Counted from the first letter of the stretch, positions 7,486 to 17,216 are shown. The stretch: 64,000 nucleotides of DNA from Sulfurospirillum arsenophilum NBRC 109478 (GCF_000813345.1 NZ_BBQF01000001.1:1-64000); one strand, 5' to 3'. Notes: generated from the letters alone by a model not told the origin. Numbers and translations: made by a program.

Positions 7486-9858
7486 ATGTCTAAATGGGGG
7501 CGTTTAGGAATTTTGATGTGTCTTATTTTAAGCACACAACTATGGGCATCCATCGGAAAAGTCTCGCTTTTAAAAGGCGAAGCCATCGCAAATCGTGATA
7601 ATCAAACCATTGCGCTTGCCAATGGCACAACGCTTGAAGAACATGATCTTATTTCAACACGAGCTAACAGCCAAATTCAACTTACGTTTGAAGATAAAAC
7701 AGTCATCACGCTAGGCAGTGAGAGTATTTTAGACATCAATCAATATCTCAATGATGCTCAAGAACCTAAGGCAAAATTTAAATTTAACCAAGGGACATTC
7801 AAAAGCATTACAGGCAATATTGGTAAAAAAGCACCTGAAAACTTTAACTTAGAAACTAAAACGGCTACGATTGGTATTCGAGGAACAACCGTTTTAGGGC
7901 AGACAAATATGCCACCTCAAAATGGACGTGAACAACCCGATATCATAGGATGCTCCTCTGGTAAAATTGTCGTTGTAACCCCTATGGGCTCAGTTGAAAT
8001 AGGCGCTGGATTCGCGACAACAGTCACACCAAATCAAGCACCTACCGCACCTCAACCTCTTAGCACAACACCATTAACAACTACAAGTTCTACACAATCT
8101 TCGCAAAATGGCAACGTTATACTCGCCTCTTCCGTAACATCAACAAACAATAACGTTAATGAAGTTGCAAATAATACCTTGCAAGAGTCAACACAAAATA
8201 GTGTCACAAACACGGCAAATACCGCAAAAAATCAATCTATTTTTTATCCTAGCATTGGATTAACAGGTGGCATTTTGGATTATGAACCATTTAAAAGTTC
8301 TATTAGTTATTACATACAAGGTATAGATTCTACTTTAACGTTTGGTTTAAATTATCGACCGTACAACATTGATCCAGACACAGGAGAATATGCACATGCA
8401 CATTCCTATACAACATTACTTCTTGAAAATATTCCACTCATGGATACAAATGGTTGGGCTGATTTAAATACTATCAATAACACTGTAACAGGCTTTAAAT
8501 ATCTGACAAAAACATTAAATAGCTCAAATAATCCCGTAACACTCTCACTCAATAACAGTGATATAACATTATCAAGTTATAGTTTGTTACAAGATGCAAA
8601 TGAAGAACTCTTTATTGCTTCTTTGAATAATAATGACATTGGATATACCCAAAAATTCATTATTGGGCAACAGTCTTCGTCTATCCCAGATTCAACCATT
8701 CTTTATTACGCAGATCCATTTGATTCTATTTCACCAACCATTTATCCTGAATTAACAGGATCTAACAATGCTTTAGCAATTAACACAACCAACCGTAATG
8801 CACTTGGTTTTTCAGTAGATGGAAGCACTAATAAAATTATTATTACCATTGGAAGTCTTGATAGCCATAACAGCCTATCACTCAAAGATTATTCACTTAC
8901 AACTTCAAACGACGCAGATTATATTCGTAACTGGAGTTATACGAGTTTATCGGGAGCTGTTTATGGTAGCACCAATCAAGCAATTGGCGTCAATGGCATA
9001 AAAACTACCTATAATTTTGATGGTGACTATATCTCTAGTTATGGAACGACAACAGGTATAGCCGTACAAACGACATCTTCTACACCCACAGCATCGCAAA
9101 GATATAATGCTGTACAAACGTTAGATGGATTGATTACAAATGCCTTAGGCAATAGTGATTTAACCATTCAGTTAAATAAAAACACAGGTGTGGTGAGTGT
9201 TGCATCCTCTTTATTATCGATTGATGGGACGGGCGCATCTAGTAAATCAGCATACATTCATGATGACTACTTTGCTGCTATAACCCTAGATACCTATGAT
9301 CATACAACACCCGCACTCACAAGCTATCTTATTGCGATTCCAATGGAAACACAAGATGATTATGTTTCATGGGGATATTGGGGTAAAAGCACTCTTAATA
9401 ATACTAATCAAATAGAAACAGACACTTCACCTTTTAGCACATGGGTTGCCGGCGTCAAAACAGATACTAGTGTCATACAAAATCTTGTAACAAACTCTGC
9501 ATCGTATACTTACAATGGTGCTGTTATTGGTGCAGCTCGTGAAGGTGGCACGTGGGGATCTATCAAAAATGATGGTAGCAATCTGATTAATCTTTCAATC
9601 AACTTTGCCAACGTAAATCCTATAACAGGCACTATCGCCTTTAATACCAGTAACAATGGTTCATGGAGCAGTACTGTTACTACCAGTGCTTTAACAGCTA
9701 GTACATCTAGCTTTGCAGCGAATCTTTCAAGTGCAAACTCTTACGGAAGCTTAAAGGGTAATTTCTACGGACCAACAGCGAACGCCGTTGCAGGTAGTTT
9801 TAGCCTGTCAAAAATTTCTGATGATATAGCTTCCGGCTCATTTAAAGCAATCAAATAA
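7486..9858 (+). CDS. Secreted FecR-domain protein with TbpB-like C-terminal barrel
   Basis: A 790-residue protein with a cleavable signal peptide (hydrophobic residues 8-21 ending LWA). Residues about 25-150 form a FecR domain, with the typical TATIGIRGTTV segment. Residues about 180-250 are a Ser/Thr/Asn-rich linker. The last 120 or so residues have the pattern of the TbpB-like eight-strand barrel, with GNFYGPTANAVAGSF at 758-772 and a terminal GSFKAIK. That barrel is the part recognised by Slam outer-membrane translocators, and a Slam-like gene follows 11 bases later. AAGGGG precedes the ATG. The middle region (250-660) is not recognised. The FecR domain is a clear call; the barrel is motif reading. 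Confidence 0.72.
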   Translation: MSKWGRLGILMCLILSTQLWASIGKVSLLKGEAIANRDNQTIALANGTTLEEHDLISTRANSQIQLTFEDKTVITLGSESILDINQYLNDAQEPKAKFKFNQGTFKSITGNIGKKAPENFNLETKTATIGIRGTTVLGQTNMPPQNGREQPDIIGCSSGKIVVVTPMGSVEIGAGFATTVTPNQAPTAPQPLSTTPLTTTSSTQSSQNGNVILASSVTSTNNNVNEVANNTLQESTQNSVTNTANTAKNQSIFYPSIGLTGGILDYEPFKSSISYYIQGIDSTLTFGLNYRPYNIDPDTGEYAHAHSYTTLLLENIPLMDTNGWADLNTINNTVTGFKYLTKTLNSSNNPVTLSLNNSDITLSSYSLLQDANEELFIASLNNNDIGYTQKFIIGQQSSSIPDSTILYYADPFDSISPTIYPELTGSNNALAINTTNRNALGFSVDGSTNKIIITIGSLDSHNSLSLKDYSLTTSNDADYIRNWSYTSLSGAVYGSTNQAIGVNGIKTTYNFDGDYISSYGTTTGIAVQTTSSTPTASQRYNAVQTLDGLITNALGNSDLTIQLNKNTGVVSVASSLLSIDGTGASSKSAYIHDDYFAAITLDTYDHTTPALTSYLIAIPMETQDDYVSWGYWGKSTLNNTNQIETDTSPFSTWVAGVKTDTSVIQNLVTNSASYTYNGAVIGAAREGGTWGSIKNDGSNLINLSINFANVNPITGTIAFNTSNNGSWSSTVTTSALTASTSSFAANLSSANSYGSLKGNFYGPTANAVAGSFSLSKISDDIASGSFKAIK

Positions 9859-9869
9859 GGGTTGGTAGA

Positions 9870-11186
9870 ATGAAAAAAATTTTAATCATCTGTTGTATTA
9901 TCTCTTCACTCTTAGCCAGTTCTTTAGAGACCTTTAAAAGTGACTACGATCAAGCACTCAAACTCTATAATAGTGGTGATTTTCAAAATGCTTCTATTCA
10001 ATTTTATGCGCTAAGCGAAGTTGCTCCCGAAAATGTCGAAGTCAATTTTTATCTTGGACGCTCTTCCCTAGAGCTTAAACACTATGACGATGCTGTGAGT
10101 GCCTTTGATCGTGTGCTTATTCTCAATCCATCGCATGTCCGAACCAAATTAGAATTGGCACGTCTCTATTTTGAAATTCAACAATACGATACTGCACAAT
10201 CGCTTCTTGATGGTGTTTTACAAGAGCAATTGCCATTGACAGTTCAAGAAAATGTCGTCGCTCTTAAAAGTGCTATCGATCAGCAAAGAGCAAAACACAC
10301 CTTTGGTGGTGCACTCATTTTAGCATGGGATTACGATACCAATATTGGCAATGATGTGGGCAGAGGTGTGACTCAAAACGTGCTCAGCATCATTGATCTT
10401 CCTGGCAATAACCAACGTAAAAGTGCTGGACTTGCTCAAACATTGGTTTTAAACCACAGTTACGATATGGGAGAAAAGGGAGGTTTTGCTTGGGATACTG
10501 CTTTTATCGCCTACAATAAAAATCTTACCCAATACTCCGATAAAGATTTGATGTTCTTTTCTCTTTCGACGGGTCCAAGCTATACGTATGATATCTATAA
10601 ACTTTCGCTTCAAGCAGGTTATGACAAAGTACGTTTAGAATCCGATGACTACATGAATATAACCCACTTTTCACTCAATCTCAAGGCTATTTTAACCCCT
10701 GAGTTAATGCTAGAAACTGACATCACTCAAAAGCGTAACCTTCATACGCAAAGTAGCAATACGACCGATTCCGATGCAACACTTTATACGATGGGTGTAC
10801 GTTATGCACTCAACCCTCAAGATCCTTGGATTATTGCTGCATATATCTCGTACAAAGATGAAAACGAACGTGATAAAGCCGCTGCACAATATGGCGTCTC
10901 ACTGGATGAGTGGAGTTACCGTTTAGAGCTTTCAAAAGAGATTTTTAAAGATTTTAGAGCTACTATTGGCTACACCTATAAAGACACTAATTACAAAGAG
11001 TTTGATGCACTTTTCAATCTCAAACGAAGCGATACAGAGGATTACTATTCAACTTCACTTTCGTACATGCTTACGAAACAATCTTCCGTTATGTTAAGCT
11101 ACGCCTACAGCGATCATGCTTCGAACAATGCACTTTATACCTATAAAAAAAATGTTACGGCACTTTCGTACATTTACTCCTTTTAA
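9870..11186 (+). CDS. TPR plus beta-barrel outer-membrane protein, Slam (type XI secretion)-like
   Basis: The 438-residue protein has a signal peptide, then about 110 residues of TPR helices (for example YLGRSSLELKHYDDAVSAF and ELARLYFEIQQYDTAQSLL), then roughly 290 residues of alternating polar/apolar strands ending in phenylalanine, as outer-membrane barrels do. The C-terminal part reads KRSDTEDYYSTSLSY, then SYAYSDHASNNALYTYKKN and a final YSF, resembling the end of DUF560/Slam barrels. Slam proteins move substrates with TbpB-like barrels across the outer membrane, and the preceding gene encodes such a candidate. The Slam assignment is an inference; TPR-barrel outer-membrane protein is well supported. 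Confidence 0.68.
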   Translation: MKKILIICCIISSLLASSLETFKSDYDQALKLYNSGDFQNASIQFYALSEVAPENVEVNFYLGRSSLELKHYDDAVSAFDRVLILNPSHVRTKLELARLYFEIQQYDTAQSLLDGVLQEQLPLTVQENVVALKSAIDQQRAKHTFGGALILAWDYDTNIGNDVGRGVTQNVLSIIDLPGNNQRKSAGLAQTLVLNHSYDMGEKGGFAWDTAFIAYNKNLTQYSDKDLMFFSLSTGPSYTYDIYKLSLQAGYDKVRLESDDYMNITHFSLNLKAILTPELMLETDITQKRNLHTQSSNTTDSDATLYTMGVRYALNPQDPWIIAAYISYKDENERDKAAAQYGVSLDEWSYRLELSKEIFKDFRATIGYTYKDTNYKEFDALFNLKRSDTEDYYSTSLSYMLTKQSSVMLSYAYSDHASNNALYTYKKNVTALSYIYSF

Positions 11187-11189
11187 CCT

Positions 11190-13406
11190 ATGCGAAAAAG
11201 CTTAACACAGCTCCTTTTTTCTCTGATTATCATGGGAAGCTCTATCGTGGGTTATCTCTATTACAGCTCTTTTTGGCAACCTTTTGAGTACAAGATCAAA
11301 GATATCATGCTCCAAAGCAGAGGCGAGATTAAAGGTGATGAAAATATTGTCATCATCGATATTGATGAGAAGAGCCTCAAAGCACTGGGGCAATGGCCAT
11401 GGAGCAGAGATAAAATCGCTAAATTATTGCAAAATCTCTCGGATCTTGGTGTTGCGATTATAGGGCTTGATGTCGTTTTTGCCGAAGCTGATAGTAGCTC
11501 TCCGCAAAAAGTTTTAAAGCAACTAGGACTCCCCCACCAAGGAGTACCTGATTTTGATGCTATTTTTGCACAAACCATCAGTGAGACGCCAACGATTGTC
11601 GGCTATGTTTTTGCGCTTACGCCTGATGCCATAGAGCCTGAAGGAAATCCTAAATCTGCTGCCATCATCGTAGAGCAAAACCGCCCTCCTCACTCCTCAT
11701 TGATCAAACCGTATCGTGCTATTCTCAACATTCCACAAATTCAAAAGCAAGCGTATTCGAGCGGTTATTTCAATACTATTCCCGATAGCGATGGTATTGT
11801 ACGCAGTATTCCTCTGATTATGGAGTATGATGGTATTCTTTATCCTTCTTTGAGCCTTGAGATGGTGCGCATCGCACTGAATGAAAAAAAGATCAACATT
11901 GTTTACGATGAGAATGGGCTAAGACAGATCGAAATTGGAGAACATATCATCCCCACCGACTTTTTTGGTCGCTTGATGGTCAATTACCGTGGACGTCAAC
12001 ATAGCTATGACTATATCTCAGCCATTGATGTTTACACTAATCGCGTCAATCCTTTACATGTAAAAGATAAAATCGCTCTTGTAGGCACCTCTGCCGCGGG
12101 TTTGCTTGATCTTAGAAGTACCCCTTTTGAGAGTGTCTATGCCGGTGTGGAAGTGCATGCCAATGCTATTGATAACATCTTGCACCAAGAGTACCTTGCG
12201 AAACCCATTTGGACACGCGGTGTTGATCTTCTTAGCATCGTAGCCCTCTGTGCCATTACCCTTGTTATCTTACTCCTTCCAAGTGCCTTTTTTAGTTTTA
12301 GTGCCCTTGTAACACTCAACCTTATGGTGATTCTTGCACACTATTACAGCATGATTTACCAAGGAACTTTATTTAACACCATTTTGCCACTTGTCGCAAT
12401 CAATCTTCTCTTTATCGTAGGACAAGCTATCAACTATTTTCTTGAAATTAGGCAAAAAGAGCTCATCAAACACAAATTTGCGAGCAAAGTAAGCCCCGCG
12501 GTTATGAACAATATTCTTGCAAGTGAAGATGATGTTTTGCAAGGAATAGAGAAAGAGATTACCATCTTTTTTTCCGATGTACGAAATTTTACCGCCATCT
12601 CCGAAGCTGCAGGTGATGCAAAATCGCTGATTCATCTTATGAACGCCTATATGGATCCGATGAGTCAAATCATTATTCGCTCAGGCGGTACAGTCGATAA
12701 ATTTATCGGCGATGCCATTATGGCATATTGGAATGCCCCTATTAGCATGGAAGATCATGCGGATAAAGCTGTTTCTGCCGCCCTTGAACAACTACACCAC
12801 CTCAAATCGTTAAATGCCGAACTCAAAGCCAACCCTGAATTTTCCAAAGTCGTTGCTATGGCAGAGGCAAAAGGCATGCCTATCATTGACATTGGCATTG
12901 GTATTAACACCGGTGTTGCCATTGTAGGTGAGATGGGAACCAGTAGCCGTAGTGACTATACCGTCATTGGCGATCCTATCAATCTTGGATCGCGCCTTGA
13001 ATCATTGTGCAAATACTACAACTCACACCTTACCATCTCTAACTTTACCAAAGCCAAACTAGAAGGTGCTTATATCTTTCGCTTTTTGGATTTAGTGACG
13101 GTTAAGGGTAAAAGTGAGCCTATTGAAGTCTGGCAAATCCATGATTTTGATGCCCCTCAAAAAGAGCCACTCTATTCAGTGAGTTATGAAATGCTTCAAG
13201 AAGAACTGAGACTCCATCATGAGGCTATTACACTCTATAAAGAGGCACGTTTTGAAGAAGCACTTGCTTGTTTTGAAGCGTTGCAACAAAGAGAGACAAA
13301 AACCAATCACGCAATTTATACTATTTATTGTGAGCGTTGTTCACACTATATCACGTTTCCACCGAGTGCATTTAAGGGTGTTTTTGTGCACACTACCAAA
13401 GGATAA
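11190..13406 (+). CDS. CHASE2-domain class III adenylate/guanylate cyclase
   Basis: The 738-residue protein has an N-terminal membrane helix, a periplasmic CHASE2 sensor (about 30-325, with the DIDEKSLKALGQWPWSR signature), three membrane helices (about 335-415) and a cytoplasmic class III cyclase domain (about 450-650). Metal aspartates are visible in FSDVRNFT (D463) and FIGDAIMAYW (D508). K504 in VDKF and D589 in SDYTVIGD are the pair expected for adenine recognition, so cAMP is the likely product. A short C-terminal TPR-like tail follows. It starts 3 bases after the barrel gene and is followed 2 bases later by a phosphodiesterase gene. An exact TTTACATGTAAA lies in the CHASE2 part. Confidence 0.88.
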   Translation: MRKSLTQLLFSLIIMGSSIVGYLYYSSFWQPFEYKIKDIMLQSRGEIKGDENIVIIDIDEKSLKALGQWPWSRDKIAKLLQNLSDLGVAIIGLDVVFAEADSSSPQKVLKQLGLPHQGVPDFDAIFAQTISETPTIVGYVFALTPDAIEPEGNPKSAAIIVEQNRPPHSSLIKPYRAILNIPQIQKQAYSSGYFNTIPDSDGIVRSIPLIMEYDGILYPSLSLEMVRIALNEKKINIVYDENGLRQIEIGEHIIPTDFFGRLMVNYRGRQHSYDYISAIDVYTNRVNPLHVKDKIALVGTSAAGLLDLRSTPFESVYAGVEVHANAIDNILHQEYLAKPIWTRGVDLLSIVALCAITLVILLLPSAFFSFSALVTLNLMVILAHYYSMIYQGTLFNTILPLVAINLLFIVGQAINYFLEIRQKELIKHKFASKVSPAVMNNILASEDDVLQGIEKEITIFFSDVRNFTAISEAAGDAKSLIHLMNAYMDPMSQIIIRSGGTVDKFIGDAIMAYWNAPISMEDHADKAVSAALEQLHHLKSLNAELKANPEFSKVVAMAEAKGMPIIDIGIGINTGVAIVGEMGTSSRSDYTVIGDPINLGSRLESLCKYYNSHLTISNFTKAKLEGAYIFRFLDLVTVKGKSEPIEVWQIHDFDAPQKEPLYSVSYEMLQEELRLHHEAITLYKEARFEEALACFEALQQRETKTNHAIYTIYCERCSHYITFPPSAFKGVFVHTTKG
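12053..12064. repeat. TTTACATGTAAA palindrome inside the cyclase gene
   Basis: Perfect copy, read in the gene as Leu-His-Val-Lys. Confidence 0.9.
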
Positions 13407-13408
13407 GC

Positions 13409-15802
13409 ATGAGTTATATTCGTATTTTAGGCGCCCAAGGAAGCAGAGCTAAAGAGTCCTTTACCACCTGTATTCAAGTCACCAAAAACACGCTCATAGA
13501 TGCGGGTAATATTATGCATGCCCTTGGCGATGAAGCTTTACATGTAAACCGTATTTTTTTCTCTCATGCACACCTAGATCATATCATCGATACTGCGTTT
13601 ATGATTGACAATTTTTTTGCCAAACGTACAACATCACTCACACTTTACGGACTTCCAGCGACAATTGAAGCCTTACAAAAACATCTTTTCAATGATGTGG
13701 TATGGCCCAATTTTAGTAAACTCTTCCTTATCAATAGTACAACACCCGCCATCACCTATGTTACCCTTGAGCCCAATCAAAGTTATGCGATTGAAGAAGG
13801 CATAACACTTACCCCTTTCTTAGCCAATCATACCGTGCCCTGCTGTGGTTACATCATTGAGCAAAATAAAAGTGCCCTCCTCTTCTCGGCAGATACCTTT
13901 CGCAATGAAGCGCTTTGGAATCTACTGAATGAAAAACCTGAAATCAAAGCACTGATCATCGATGTCTCGTTTCCTAATCATTTTAAGAAAATTGCAACGG
14001 AGAGTAAGCATCTAACACCGCATTTTCTAGCAGAAGAGATGCAACAACTCAAGCGAAATGATCTGCATATTTATATCAACCATCTTAAACCTTTTTATGC
14101 GGAGCAGATTAAGAATGAACTTCATGCTATTGGTATTACGAAAGAAGCTATTTTGCACGATGGCGAAAGTATAAACCTTGCGACGGGGTATTTAGAGCCA
14201 AGCATCCCTCGCAGCATCGATGAGCGCGTTCAAAAGCTCACCGAGATTGGAACAGCCCTCTCTGCAAATGAAAACCTTGATGCTCTTTTGGAGATGATCG
14301 TTACCGAAGCTAAAAATCTCACGGGTGCGGATGGTGGAACACTCTATCTGCTTGAAAAAGATGAACTTCGTTTTCAGGTCATTCAAACCGACTCATTAAG
14401 CATCAAAATGGGAGGAACCAGTGGCAAAATCACATGGCCACCACTTCCACTTTACCTCGAAGATGACACTCCCAATAAAAAGATGGTAGCCGCAACGTGT
14501 GCGTTAGAAGATCGCTTAGTGAATATTCCCGATGTCTATGAAGCTGTAGGATTTTCATTTGAGGGAACGAAGAAATTCGATCAAGGCACAGGTTATCGCT
14601 CAAAATCCATGCTGGTTATTCCTATGAAAAATCATGAACATGAGATTATTGGTGTGTTGCAACTTCTCAACAAAATAGATGAACATACCCATGAAGTGAG
14701 TGCTTTTAATGATGAAGATGAAAAGATCACACTCTCGCTTGCATCACAAGCAGCGATTGCTATTACCAATACGTCACTTATTCAAGGACTTGAAAATCTT
14801 TTAGAATCTTTCCTCAAAAGTATTATTTTTGCTATCAGTAAAAAATCACCTTATACGGCTGGGCATATTGAGCGCATGGTCAAACTAAGCGTCATGATCG
14901 CTGAAGCAATCAATCAAGACACCTCTTTATATGCCGATAAACACTTTAGTGCTGAAGAGATCAAACAGATCAACTTTGCTGCACTCATGCATGACATTGG
15001 TAAACTTGCAACGCCTGAACAAGTCGTCGATAAAGCCACTAAATTAGAAGCCATATTTGATCGTATTCATATGATTGAATGCCGCATCAAAACAGTTGAA
15101 AAAGCTTTACATGTAAAACTGTTGGAAGATAAAATAGCTCTTTTAGAAGGCAAGCAACAAGGTGACATTCACGCTTTAGAAGCAAGCTACCATCAACAGA
15201 TAGAAACTCTACGTGAAGCGTTTGTATTGATTCAATCCAGCAATAAAGGCGACTCCTTTCTAAACGATGATAATGCTTCCAAAATCCAAGCGCTTGCAAA
15301 ACAGTCATGGCTCATTGGAGATGAAACGTATAGGATTCTCACAGAAAATGAAGCGTATCATCTGAGCACCCAAAAAGGAACTCTCACTCAAGAAGAGCGT
15401 ACCATTATCAACGATCATGCAAAACTTAGTGTCGACATTTTAAACCGCCTTCCCTTCCCTAAAAAATACCAACAAATTCCTCAAATTTCAGGCAATCACC
15501 ATGAAAAAATCAATGGAAAAGGTTATCCGCAAGGACTGAAGGGCGATGAAATCAGCTTTGAAGCACGTATCTTAGCTATTGCTGACATCTTTGAAGCCTT
15601 GACAGCCAGCGATAGGCCATATAAAGCAGGCATGCCTCTTTCGACAGCCATGAAAATACTTTACTTTATGGCAAAAGATGATGAGTTAGATTCTAAGCTT
15701 GTGAAATTCTTTTATGATTCTGGGCTGTATTTACAGTATGCCAAAGAGGCACTCCCCGAACAGAGTATAGACACTGTCACGGTGGATTTTAGTACACTCT
15801 AG
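13409..15802 (+). CDS. Fusion of class II cyclic-nucleotide phosphodiesterase, GAF and HD-GYP domains
   Basis: The 797-residue protein has three parts. Residues 1-265 are a metallo-beta-lactamase fold with SHAHLDHI (H53, H55, D57, H58), NHTVPCCGY and SADT, the pattern of class II 3',5'-cyclic nucleotide phosphodiesterases (PDE1/CpdP type). Residues about 273-460 form a GAF domain (GADGGTLYLLE). The rest is HD-GYP, with HDIGK at 528-532 and HHEKINGKGYP from 697, which hydrolyses c-di-GMP in the family. The HD and GYP halves are separated by an extra segment of about 110 residues rich in charged, helical sequence. It overlaps no gene but starts 2 bases after the cyclase stop, so cAMP making and breaking appear co-expressed. 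Two exact TTTACATGTAAA copies lie in it. Confidence 0.85.
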   Translation: MSYIRILGAQGSRAKESFTTCIQVTKNTLIDAGNIMHALGDEALHVNRIFFSHAHLDHIIDTAFMIDNFFAKRTTSLTLYGLPATIEALQKHLFNDVVWPNFSKLFLINSTTPAITYVTLEPNQSYAIEEGITLTPFLANHTVPCCGYIIEQNKSALLFSADTFRNEALWNLLNEKPEIKALIIDVSFPNHFKKIATESKHLTPHFLAEEMQQLKRNDLHIYINHLKPFYAEQIKNELHAIGITKEAILHDGESINLATGYLEPSIPRSIDERVQKLTEIGTALSANENLDALLEMIVTEAKNLTGADGGTLYLLEKDELRFQVIQTDSLSIKMGGTSGKITWPPLPLYLEDDTPNKKMVAATCALEDRLVNIPDVYEAVGFSFEGTKKFDQGTGYRSKSMLVIPMKNHEHEIIGVLQLLNKIDEHTHEVSAFNDEDEKITLSLASQAAIAITNTSLIQGLENLLESFLKSIIFAISKKSPYTAGHIERMVKLSVMIAEAINQDTSLYADKHFSAEEIKQINFAALMHDIGKLATPEQVVDKATKLEAIFDRIHMIECRIKTVEKALHVKLLEDKIALLEGKQQGDIHALEASYHQQIETLREAFVLIQSSNKGDSFLNDDNASKIQALAKQSWLIGDETYRILTENEAYHLSTQKGTLTQEERTIINDHAKLSVDILNRLPFPKKYQQIPQISGNHHEKINGKGYPQGLKGDEISFEARILAIADIFEALTASDRPYKAGMPLSTAMKILYFMAKDDELDSKLVKFFYDSGLYLQYAKEALPEQSIDTVTVDFSTL
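13537..13548. repeat. TTTACATGTAAA palindrome inside the phosphodiesterase fusion (first copy)
   Basis: Perfect copy, read as Leu-His-Val-Asn just before the metal-binding HAHLDH motif. Confidence 0.9.
15106..15117. repeat. TTTACATGTAAA palindrome inside the phosphodiesterase fusion (second copy)
   Basis: Perfect copy, read as Leu-His-Val-Lys, within the inserted segment of the HD-GYP domain. Confidence 0.9.
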
Positions 15803-15871
15803 GTTGTGCTGTTTTTTACCTCATTTTAAAGTAATTTTTTCATGTTTAACGATTCTTTAACACGTTTTGGA

Positions 15872-15877
15872 TATAAT
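15872..15877 (+). promoter_or_regulatory. -10 element of the secG promoter
   Basis: Perfect TATAAT preceded by GGA, about 40 bases before the secG start codon. It is likely the promoter for the secG-frr-pyrE run. Confidence 0.6.
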
Positions 15878-15917
15878 CCTTAGTTCTACATTATTTTGAA
15901 AACAAAGGACATCCCTT

Positions 15918-16253
15918 ATGACCACCGTTTTATTGGTTTTACAATTTGTATTAACCGCTATTTTAACTGTTTCTGTACTTCTACAAAAAAGCTCATCTAT
16001 CGGCCTTGGTGCTTACAGTGGAAGCAATGAATCCCTTTTTGGTGCAAAAGGACCAGCGGGTTTTATGGCAAAATTTACTTTTATCATTGCAACACTTTTC
16101 ATTGTAAATACACTCGCTTTGGGTTATTTTTACAACCAAACTAAAAAAGTATCGATTGCTGAAGATATCAAAATCGAAAAAAGCGTTGTACCAAGTGTTC
16201 CAGCTCCACTGACAACTGCTCCAGCAGCTCCTGAAGCTCCAGCATCTAAATAA
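15918..16253 (+). CDS. secG: Protein translocase subunit SecG
   Basis: The 111-residue protein has two membrane segments (about 3-22 and 55-75) separated by a Gly/Ser-rich loop (LGAYSGSNESLFGAKG), the SecG signature. SecG is the accessory subunit of the SecYEG channel. The Campylobacterota form has an extended C-terminal tail, here Pro/Ala-rich (PAAPEAPASK). It starts the downstream run of deacetylase, frr and pyrE genes, with 6 bases to the next gene. Confidence 0.9.
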   Translation: MTTVLLVLQFVLTAILTVSVLLQKSSSIGLGAYSGSNESLFGAKGPAGFMAKFTFIIATLFIVNTLALGYFYNQTKKVSIAEDIKIEKSVVPSVPAPLTTAPAAPEAPASK

Positions 16254-16259
16254 TCCGTT

Positions 16260-17216
16260 ATGAAATCTTTTTGGCTTGTGTTGTGTTTGAGTGTGATGGT
16301 ATGGGCAGACGCCCATATCTTCATCTACCATCGTTTTAACGATTCCAGATATCCCACTACCAACACAACGCTCGAAGAGCTTCGAAAAGAGTTTGACTAC
16401 TTTAAGAAAAATGGCTACGAAGTCATTCCTCTTGAAAAACTTGTCACTGCCCTTCACAACAAAGAAACCATCCCCGATAATTGGATTGTACTCACCATTG
16501 ATGATAATTACAAAAGTTTTTATGAACATGGTTTAGCACTTTTTAAAGAGTACAACTATCCATTCACAATGTTTGTCTATGTTGGAGCAACGGAGCAAAA
16601 GTATGGCGATTTTATGAGTTGGGAACAGCTTAAAGAGATAGCCAAATATGGCTCTTTAGAGTTTCATTCACTGAATCATCCGCATATGACTGAACTGAGT
16701 GATGAAGCACTTAAAAAAGATTTTGATGAAGGCTTGAGCTTATTTGAAAAGCGTCTTGGTATCAAACCTCGTTATTTTTCATACCCTTTTGGTGAATTTA
16801 GTCCTCGTGTCAAAGCAATGGCAACTCGCTATGGTTTTGAAGCCATTTTAAACCAAACAATGGGCGCAGTAGCCAGCTTTAGTGATCCTATGGACCTAGA
16901 CCGTTCAGCCCTTGTCGGTAAAAGTGACTTAGGTGGATTTTTAAAGTATAAAGCCCTTGAAGCTACGTGGATAGAACCTACTGTTTTACTGAATGATGGC
17001 AAACTGACCTCTTTACATGTAAAAGTGCAAACAAGTGCTTCCAAAGGTGGTATTTACATCAGCGAACATGGTTATTCCGAGGTGAGCTTAAGTGATGGCG
17101 TTTTTGAAGCTCAAATCAATAAAATATTGACCAAAGATCGCACACGGATTATCGTCTCCGTGGGCAACAAAATTTCAACGAAACTACTTGTAAAGGATAA
17201 ATATGGAACTCAGTAA
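16260..17216 (+). CDS. Periplasmic polysaccharide deacetylase family protein
   Basis: A 318-residue protein with a signal peptide (cleavage near VWADA). The N-terminal two-thirds match the NodB/polysaccharide deacetylase fold: IYHRF at the start, LTIDDNY with the first catalytic/metal aspartates, and HSLNHPHM with the metal histidines. The C-terminal 70 residues are a separate beta-rich tail ([14 protein letters not shown] onward). The substrate is unknown; peptidoglycan or a surface glycan is possible. The last 14 bases overlap frr, showing translational coupling. Confidence 0.8.
   Translation: MKSFWLVLCLSVMVWADAHIFIYHRFNDSRYPTTNTTLEELRKEFDYFKKNGYEVIPLEKLVTALHNKETIPDNWIVLTIDDNYKSFYEHGLALFKEYNYPFTMFVYVGATEQKYGDFMSWEQLKEIAKYGSLEFHSLNHPHMTELSDEALKKDFDEGLSLFEKRLGIKPRYFSYPFGEFSPRVKAMATRYGFEAILNQTMGAVASFSDPMDLDRSALVGKSDLGGFLKYKALEATWIEPTVLLNDGKLTSLHVKVQTSASKGGIYISEHGYSEVSLSDGVFEAQINKILTKDRTRIIVSVGNKISTKLLVKDKYGTQ
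17012..17023. repeat. TTTACATGTAAA palindrome inside the deacetylase gene
   Basis: Perfect copy, read as Leu-His-Val-Lys. Confidence 0.9.

Noticed and set aside
15993-16529. 178-codon minus-strand frame across secG and the deacetylase
   Set aside because: It is antisense to two recognised genes and its residue pattern is the complement of their codons.
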